Of a stretch of DNA of 55,302 nucleotides, positions 51,307-55,302 are shown one piece after another (the first letter of the stretch is position 1; the number at the start of each line of letters is the position of its first letter). The notes beneath the pieces were generated by a model, which made no database searches, was not told the DNA's origin, and saw nothing but the letters and a program-made list of their open reading frames with translations. Source of the stretch: Tissierellia bacterium (GTDB taxonomy: Bacteria > Bacillota > Clostridia > Tissierellales > Peptoniphilaceae); NCBI GenBank assembly GCA_030537875.1, contig JAUNVC010000003.1, positions 1 through 55,302 of the forward strand, read 5' to 3'. The position numbers and the translations under genes are program-made.

Positions 51307-51858
51307 TTAATAATAAATCAATGTTTGTACCCCCCCCGTTAATTTTTTAACATTGTTTTCTGATGTACAATCACCGCACATTAAACGATGATTCCCCAGT
51401 TGATATACTTCACCTAACTTGCTTTTTGGAACATAGTCATCATCTTGAGTTATTTCATACTCATCTTCTTGAACATCAGAGATTGTTGTAATTTCAAATC
51501 CAAAAGCCGTCATATCAATCCCTTTAATGGCCCTTAATTCCTCCTCAAGTAACTCTGTATTCCATTCAGCTATCTCTGAGACCTTATTGTCGACCAATCG
51601 GAAAGCCTTTATTTGTTCATTGGTAAGATCCGTCGCAATAATACATGGAACCTCTTTCATCTCTAGCTTTTTAGCTGCTTTTAGTCGAGTGTGTCCATTA
51701 ATTATCACAAAATCTTCGTCTAGAATCAGCGGATTTTTGAAGCCAAAATTTTGAATAGAATCAGCCACCTGATCTACAGCATGGTCATTTATTCTTGGAT
51801 TATTGGGATAAGGAATAATTCTTTCCACGGGAATGTATTCTAATTTGTATTTTTTCAT
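51307..51858 (-). CDS. ParB/Srx-like N-terminal part of the same broken gene
   Basis: A 183-residue reading frame with the ParB-like nuclease domain (about 1-90: PVERIIPYPNNPRINDHAV, FVIINGHTRLKAAKKL) and then the characteristic linker SKLGEVYQLGNHRLMCGD that leads into a methylase in intact relatives. It stops at TAA 51309-51307, shortly after the G8 tract, with a short out-of-frame tail. It should be read together with 50603-51289. Confidence 0.8.
   Translation of the reverse strand: MKKYKLEYIPVERIIPYPNNPRINDHAVDQVADSIQNFGFKNPLILDEDFVIINGHTRLKAAKKLEMKEVPCIIATDLTNEQIKAFRLVDNKVSEIAEWNTELLEEELRAIKGIDMTAFGFEITTISDVQEDEYEITQDDDYVPKSKLGEVYQLGNHRLMCGDCTSENNVKKLTGGVQTLIYY
51330..51337 (-). repeat. 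G8 homopolymer (C8 on the plus strand), frameshift point
   Basis: Eight G residues on the coding strand between ACG and TACAAAC. Nine or six G would restore the frame. Long G tracts inside DNA methylase genes are a known cause of phase variation. Confidence 0.8.
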
Positions 51859-52214
51859 TTCTCACCTCTTAATAGTTGATCCACGGAATCAAGAGCCGAC
51901 TCATGGATCTTATAAATGTGCCTTATATGATAATGATTGTCTTCTGCCAATGCTTTGTATGTCATATCGGCTATATAGCGTCCTCTCAATATCGCTCTCT
52001 CCACAGGATCATTAACGCGTTCTATCAGCCCTATAACTTCTTCTCTTTCACTTTCTGTTTCTCTTATTCTTTCTTCAATTCGGCCCACAATCGTTTCTGA
52101 TCCAGGCACCTTGGCTACCCTATGCCTCTCCTTCAATGCTGTGAACATTCGCTGCGTTGCGTCCTTATACGTGGATAGTAAATCCATTATCTCTCTGTGT
52201 CTCTCTGTTAGCAT
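51855..52214 (-). CDS. Phage late transcription regulator (DUF1492 / ArpU-like)
   Basis: A 119-residue protein with a coiled-coil N-terminal half (TERHREIMDLLSTYKD, RIEERIRETESEREEV) and a sigma-like helix-turn-helix (AILRGRYIADMTYKALAEDNH, then IHESALDSVDQLL). This matches the DUF1492/ArpU group that controls late genes, and its place upstream of the methylase and terminase genes fits. It overlaps both neighbours slightly. Confidence 0.75.
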   Translation of the reverse strand: MLTERHREIMDLLSTYKDATQRMFTALKERHRVAKVPGSETIVGRIEERIRETESEREEVIGLIERVNDPVERAILRGRYIADMTYKALAEDNHYHIRHIYKIHESALDSVDQLLRGEK

Positions 52215-52570
52215 TCCGTGACCTCTTCAAATTTTAATTGATCTCCATATTGATTTAGGAATATCTTCTTTTTGATTTTGTACACGTCCGTCTGCATGCC
52301 CTTTACATCTTCTACATGTATTTCTCCAGACTTTTTGTCCTTATACATAAAATCAGCTACATATTCAATCTTTCGAATAGTTTTCCCCTCGTGACGGAAA
52401 GACTCCTGCAAAACAAATCTTGGTTGTAATTCTAAATCTGTTATTGCACCCATCTGCTCCATTGCTTTAAGTTGCAAATACCTTTCGGCCTCCAGGGCGC
52501 TGTCAAAGGTAATGCCAAGCACCGTCGTTTTTCTATTTCTATATTTACTTCCTCCGTATCTCCTGTACAA
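52208..52570 (-). CDS. DUF1064 phage protein
   Basis: A protein of 120 residues if TTG 52570 is used (GGAGGG lies 7 bases upstream); the frame is open to 52624 without a ribosome site. Motifs GSKYRNRKTTVLGITFDSALEAERYL, LELQPRFVLQESF and YVADFMYKDKKSGEIHVEDVKG are typical of the DUF1064 family. The fold resembles small endonucleases; the activity is not proven. The start part overlaps the glucosaminidase reading frame. Confidence 0.8.
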   Translation of the reverse strand: MYRRYGGSKYRNRKTTVLGITFDSALEAERYLQLKAMEQMGAITDLELQPRFVLQESFRHEGKTIRKIEYVADFMYKDKKSGEIHVEDVKGMQTDVYKIKKKIFLNQYGDQLKFEEVTEC

Positions 52571-52902
52571 CTCCAACCCTCCTTTTTTAGCTTTTTCATA
52601 ATCGCCCTTACCTTCTCGGCCCATTTCTGAGAATTAGGCGGACAATATATCTTTCCAATTTCTTCGATGGTCTTGCCCTTATACAATGGACCATTCATTA
52701 GCTTACAAAAGTATTCAACCGATTCTTGGGGCCGTTTAAACCGTTTCCCCATAAGCCCAAATAAATTATTATCTCGCTTAGCCATGGCACTATCGTGGTT
52801 CCAGCCACTTTCTAATACTGCAACAGCCTTAGCAAAGAATGGATCCACATCATACTGTTCTGTCACACAGAATATGGATAAGGCTAATATCAATATCTTC
52901 AT
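52441..52902 (-). CDS. Small glucosaminidase-like muramidase in the early region
   Basis: A 153-residue ORF. Residues about 15-112 match the FlgJ/LytD glucosaminidase fold: YDVDPFFAKAVAVLESGWN with the catalytic Glu, NNLFGLMGKRFKR and PQESVEYFCKLM. The N-terminus (MKILILALSIFCVTEQ) is hydrophobic and could be a signal. After about residue 115 the sequence (CTGDTEEVNIEIEKRR onward) overlaps the DUF1064 gene in another frame and looks nonspecific. Its ATG overlaps the stop of the upstream ORF as ATGA. Confidence 0.65.
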   Translation of the reverse strand: MKILILALSIFCVTEQYDVDPFFAKAVAVLESGWNHDSAMAKRDNNLFGLMGKRFKRPQESVEYFCKLMNGPLYKGKTIEEIGKIYCPPNSQKWAEKVRAIMKKLKKEGWSCTGDTEEVNIEIEKRRCLALPLTAPWRPKGICNLKQWSRWVQ

Positions 52903-53120
52903 GCGCGCACACCTTTTTTTATAGTGTGTTCTTTGTGTTCTTTCTCCCTCTCGCTTTCTCTCTTTCTCTCGGCCATTGCTTCTACCATGAGCCTGCCCAC
53001 CTCATAAGCCAATGCTTTTGATGGAGAATTAATACCAAGCCGTTTTTTAAATATCCCAATTATACCTTTTACGACCGTCAATATATGCGGCACTATAATT
53101 TCTTTTTTCGTTTTCATCAT
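52899..53120 (-). CDS. Tape-measure-like fragment
   Basis: A 73-residue protein with AAAGGAG before ATGATG 53120. The middle (KGIIGIFKKRLGINSPSKAL, then EVGRLMVEAMAERK) is clearly related to the tape measure module at 38570-38690 (IIGTFKKWLGINSPSKVMS, EEIGGPMAEGMAEG), also at DNA level. The tail is rich in Glu, Arg and Lys. No membrane helix. The end overlaps the glucosaminidase ATG by 4 bases. Purpose unknown; probably a displaced piece of a tail module. Confidence 0.6.
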   Translation of the reverse strand: MMKTKKEIIVPHILTVVKGIIGIFKKRLGINSPSKALAYEVGRLMVEAMAERKRESEREKEHKEHTIKKGVRA

Positions 53121-53142
53121 TTACTCCTTTTGAACAAGCAAA

Positions 53143-53162
53143 GCAGAGGATTCCTCCTCCGC
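53143..53162 (-). terminator. Weak hairpin after the SSB gene
   Basis: On the minus strand GCGGAGG-AGGAAT-CCTCTGC (one G-T pair), 18 bases after the SSB stop, with only a short T-rich stretch afterwards. It could be a weak terminator. Confidence 0.25.
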
Positions 53163-53179
53163 TTCACCTCATTTTTATT

Positions 53180-53590
53180 TTAGAATGGTATGTTATCATC
53201 TTTTAGAGCTTCCCATCCATCATAGGATGTTCCCGAGCCAGTTTTATTGTTATTCCATTCCACCATGGTTATATTTTGCGCTGCAATCTCCGTCACATAC
53301 CGCCTTGCTCCGTTATTGTCATCGTATGATCTAGTCTGTATTCTTCCTGTTACACCTACTTGCAATCCCTTGATTAAGTGATTCGCTGTCATTTCCGCTG
53401 TCTTACCCCAGCATACAATGGATACAAAATCTGCAGTGGGTTGATTTTTTTGCTCCATTTCAGCTCTTTTTTCTCGGGATAATCCCTTATCTACAGCAAG
53501 TGTAAATGTTGTTACAGCAGTCTTTGTTGAGGGAATATATCTCAATTCGGGATCCTTCGTTAGTCTACCGATTAAACATACATTATTCAT
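53180..53590 (-). CDS. ssb: Single-stranded DNA-binding protein (phage)
   Basis: A 136-residue OB-fold protein: MNNVCLIGRLTKDPELRY, VTTFTLAVDKGLSREKR, ADFVSIVCWGKTAEMTANHL and GVTGRIQTRSYDDNNG. The acidic tip ends in KDDNIPF, like the DDIPF tip that binds replication partners. I chose ATG 53590 (AAGGAGG upstream); the frame is open to 53611. It serves phage replication or recombination together with the Gam-like protein. Confidence 0.95.
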   Translation of the reverse strand: MNNVCLIGRLTKDPELRYIPSTKTAVTTFTLAVDKGLSREKRAEMEQKNQPTADFVSIVCWGKTAEMTANHLIKGLQVGVTGRIQTRSYDDNNGARRYVTEIAAQNITMVEWNNNKTGSGTSYDGWEALKDDNIPF

Positions 53591-54335
53591 TCCAAACCTC
53601 CTTGTACTCAACTATTTTTTCTCTAGGTACACATTCACAATGGATATAATAATTCACGTCTCCAAAATCCAAATTTTTCGCGTAATCTAACTTTATGACA
53701 GTGTCTTTTTTTTAGGCCGACCATCGATCTCTCATCGTTGGTAATTCGCCTGTTATCCATTGACAGTATTGCTTTTCCAATTTCCCCATGAGACTGTCAT
53801 ATTGCTTTTTATTCTCCACATGATAATACTTACTGTCATCATAGATCTTAATCTCTTCTTCTAAGGCGAGCCCCTCTTCAATCAACCAATATTTCCCGCA
53901 ATATCCTAAATCCCCAGAATTATTTAATGTGATAACTGTGTCTCTTCCTCGGTGTTTCCAAATATCCACGTCTGTAGGCAAATTGCCATTGTACCATGTA
54001 CAACCGTTTGCTTCCATTTTTTTCATAAGACTATCGTAGTTTGGTTTTGTTTTTACATGATAGTATTTCTCAATTCTTTTCCAGTACGTACCTGTACTAT
54101 CAATATATGTGATGATTGCGCTCTCAGGTACTCCTTCTTTTAAAAACCAATCTCTATAACAGTAGTCTAGCTTTTTGGAATCATTAACTTCTATGACAGT
54201 CATTTCCTTAAATTGGTGCCAATAAACCCCTTCTGTTGGAGGCCCACCACTTTTCCACGTAAATCCTTCTTTTTCTAATCTCTCCATGAGAGATTTAAAA
54301 TCTTCTTTCGTTGGGGCATGATAGTACCTCTTCAT
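53583..54335 (-). pseudogene. Three-repeat phage protein interrupted by an in-frame TAA in repeat 3
   Basis: Translated part 53712-54335 is 207 residues. It has two full repeats of about 78 residues (KRYYHAPTKEDFKSLMERLE and KYYHVKTKPNYDSLMKKME as starts; then G-x-x-W, PT, W, TVI, YC-x-x-x-WL) and the beginning of a third (KYYHVENKKQYDSLMGKLE). TAA at 53714-53712 ends it at RWSA, but the same frame continues without a gap as KKDTVIKLDYAKNLDFGD to the next stop at 53583. I chose ATG 54335, which overlaps the Gam-like stop as ATGA. The repeat family is known in phages; function unknown. Confidence 0.75.
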
Positions 54336-54898
54336 TTTAACCTCACCACTACTTTTTCTTCCCCATCCGTAAGGGTTATACCTTCTATCACTTCTCCGGT
54401 ACTTTCGAGTACAACTTCGCTCTCTAGAGCTTTCACTTGCTTTTTCAAATCTGCCTTGTTTAATTCTTCCCTGATCATGATCCAATCACTTTTTCCAGCT
54501 TCCTTGGCCCATGCAATTACTTTTTCCTCATCATAGCTCCATTTTTGGGGTGACTTCCTTGTGTATACCGTTCCATTGGGTACATTTATCTTTGCTTTGT
54601 CATTTTTTTCTCTTAATCTCATCAGGTAGTATCCCAGCATCCCCTCAAAGTACTCCCTGCTTTTCTGTAATTGCTCTATTTGTTTTTCCTTCCAGGTCGC
54701 GATCTTCAAAGTTTCCGCAGCTGCAAGATCTGATATTCGTTCTTTCTCCTCTTCAATCTCTGCGCATTTTCTCAGTGCCCAGTTTGCTTTCTCGTCATTG
54801 TCAATTTCCCATGGGGTCTCTTGATCCATTTGTTCCTCGTATTCTTCTCCTAGATAATCGCTCATGCTCTCCACTCTAAATTCGTTATTATTCTTCAT
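54332..54898 (-). CDS. Host-nuclease inhibitor Gam / Gp157-like protein
   Basis: A 188-residue protein. The long helical part (NDEKANWALRKCAEIEEEKER, WKEKQIEQLQKSREYFEGMLGYYLM) and the following VPNGTVYTRKSPQKWSYDEEKVIAWAKEA fit the Gam-like/Gp157 family, which protects linear DNA from host nucleases. The C-terminal LNKADLKKQVKALESEVVLE and GEVIEGITL are also typical. It overlaps the repeat protein by ATGA. Confidence 0.75.
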   Translation of the reverse strand: MKNNNEFRVESMSDYLGEEYEEQMDQETPWEIDNDEKANWALRKCAEIEEEKERISDLAAAETLKIATWKEKQIEQLQKSREYFEGMLGYYLMRLREKNDKAKINVPNGTVYTRKSPQKWSYDEEKVIAWAKEAGKSDWIMIREELNKADLKKQVKALESEVVLESTGEVIEGITLTDGEEKVVVRLK

Positions 54899-54919
54899 AA
54901 TTGCCTCCTTTGTTATTTA

Positions 54920-55302
54920 TCAAATAATTCCTTTCCACTCTAGGTGGCTGAAATCTTTCCCCTGGAATCTTTCTTTCCTAGGGTCACTTCCTCTGTACTG
55001 ACCTTCAACCACTTTTGTAAGATTTGTTGTGTTTAATAACCAGTCAATTGTTATTTTCCAATTTCTGCCATTGTTTCCCAGCAAGAACTCGGATTGTGTT
55101 ATTTCCTCTAAAATTTTTCTCCATCCTTCTGATCCATATTCTTCTACAATCTTCTTCATTTTTTTTCGCCTAGAATCTGTAACCTTGATTACTTTTGATA
55201 ATCCATTGTTTTGGGCCATGGCATTCCATGCTTCTATAGCTTGATCAATTTCAGGGTGAGGTTTTTCTATCTCTCTATTAGTATCATTCCTATTAGTCTC
55301 AC
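54920..55302 (-). CDS. Phage replication protein, C-terminal part (5' end outside window)
   Basis: The frame is open from base 55302 to the stop at 54920, giving at least 126 residues. The readable part, PEIDQAIEAWNAMAQNNG, then KVTDSRRKKMKKIVEEYG, and the end WKITIDWLLNTTNLTKVVEGQY, is the usual C-terminus of phage replisome organisers (replication protein O-like or DnaD-like). The N-terminal DNA-binding domain must lie to the right of the window. The ATG at 55219 is therefore internal. Confidence 0.7.
   Translation of the reverse strand, partial: ETNRNDTNREIEKPHPEIDQAIEAWNAMAQNNGLSKVIKVTDSRRKKMKKIVEEYGSEGWRKILEEITQSEFLLGNNGRNWKITIDWLLNTTNLTKVVEGQYRGSDPRKERFQGKDFSHLEWKGII

Larger units (their letters stand above)
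50603..51858 (-). pseudogene. ParB-DNA methylase fusion interrupted at a G8 tract
   Basis: The two reading frames join if one base is added in (or two removed from) the G8 tract at 51330-51337, giving about 418 residues with ParB domain, DPPY and AdoMet motif in one chain. The reading ...KKLTGG/...TNIDLLLTDPPY is exactly what the family shows. It could be a real null, a phase-variable on/off gene, or a homopolymer sequencing error. Confidence 0.75.
30252..55302. mobile_element. Siphovirus-type prophage (right part outside window)
   Basis: About 25 kb of continuous minus-strand phage genes: replication, terminase, portal, head, tail tube, tape measure, tail tip, fibre and lysis modules in the standard order. 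The left end borders a tRNA-Thr gene. No integrase, repressor or second attachment site is in the window, so the element continues to the right. The exact left junction is not determined; it should lie between the tRNA 3' end and about 30389. Confidence 0.9.

Noticed and set aside
30252..55302. CRISPR arrays, toxin-antitoxin pairs or known defence systems
   Set aside because: No regular spaced repeats and no defence gene families were seen apart from the broken methylase.

Overview
The window looks like a chromosome segment of a low-to-mid GC Firmicute of the Clostridia/Tissierellia type, carrying the end of an integrated siphovirus. Evidence for the host group: strong GGAGG-type ribosome binding sites, TTG and GTG starts, dimeric-type glycyl-tRNA synthetase, Mbl next to MurA, the Sua5-RpiB-Upp-TagO-WecB cluster, the MurB-RapZ-YvcK cluster and several copper-amine-oxidase-N-terminal ('stalk') surface proteins. 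No species can be named from sequence alone.

Host part, 1-30251. At the left edge is an incomplete secreted InlB-type repeat protein (1-2394, -). A copper pair follows (CopZ 2619-2831 and CopA 2868-5024, -), divergent from glyS (5154-6536, +). A long minus-strand operon (15067 down to 6571) starts with a secreted stalk/glucosaminidase autolysin and continues through Sua5, RpiB, Upp, TagO, WecB, a CBS/CorC membrane protein and a membrane-anchored stalk protein, so it mixes wall-polymer priming with nucleotide and tRNA metabolism. Two plus-strand genes (a PAP2-like membrane protein and xpt) converge on mbl-murA. A membrane-fused glycerophosphodiesterase follows. The largest operon (29977 down to 20762) runs murB-rapZ-yvcK-aroE-aroF-aroB-aroA-aroC-aroK-aroQ-M42 peptidase. 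It holds a complete shikimate route to chorismate placed directly behind the MurB/RapZ/YvcK module, and the whiA gene usual after yvcK is absent.

Prophage part, about 30252-55302 and running off the right edge. A tRNA-Thr(CGT) gene with its own promoter and terminator marks the border and is the likely integration target. All phage genes are on the minus strand, so they read from right to left: replication protein (partial), Gam-like protein, a three-repeat protein broken by a stop codon, SSB, a tape-measure-like fragment coupled to a small glucosaminidase, DUF1064, an ArpU-like regulator, a ParB-methylase gene broken at a G8 tract, a second methyltransferase-like protein, small and large terminase, portal, minor head protein with a C-terminal toxin-like domain, scaffold, capsid, connectors, tail tube, tail chaperones, tape measure, distal tail proteins, tail-tip protein with a histidine-pair array, fibre, and a lysis cassette (coiled-coil membrane protein, amidase with a stalk domain, small membrane protein, holin). 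The phage DNA is visibly AT-richer than the host part.

The most interesting points are the G8 frameshift between the ParB and methylase halves of one gene, the gapless nonsense codon in the third repeat of the early protein, the displaced tape-measure/glucosaminidase cassette, the polymorphic-toxin-like domain on the minor head protein, the Dit-like sequence spread over two genes, and the shikimate operon joined to murB-rapZ-yvcK. I did not find a clear, fully new multi-gene system. The phage's accessory features are the best candidates for follow-up.
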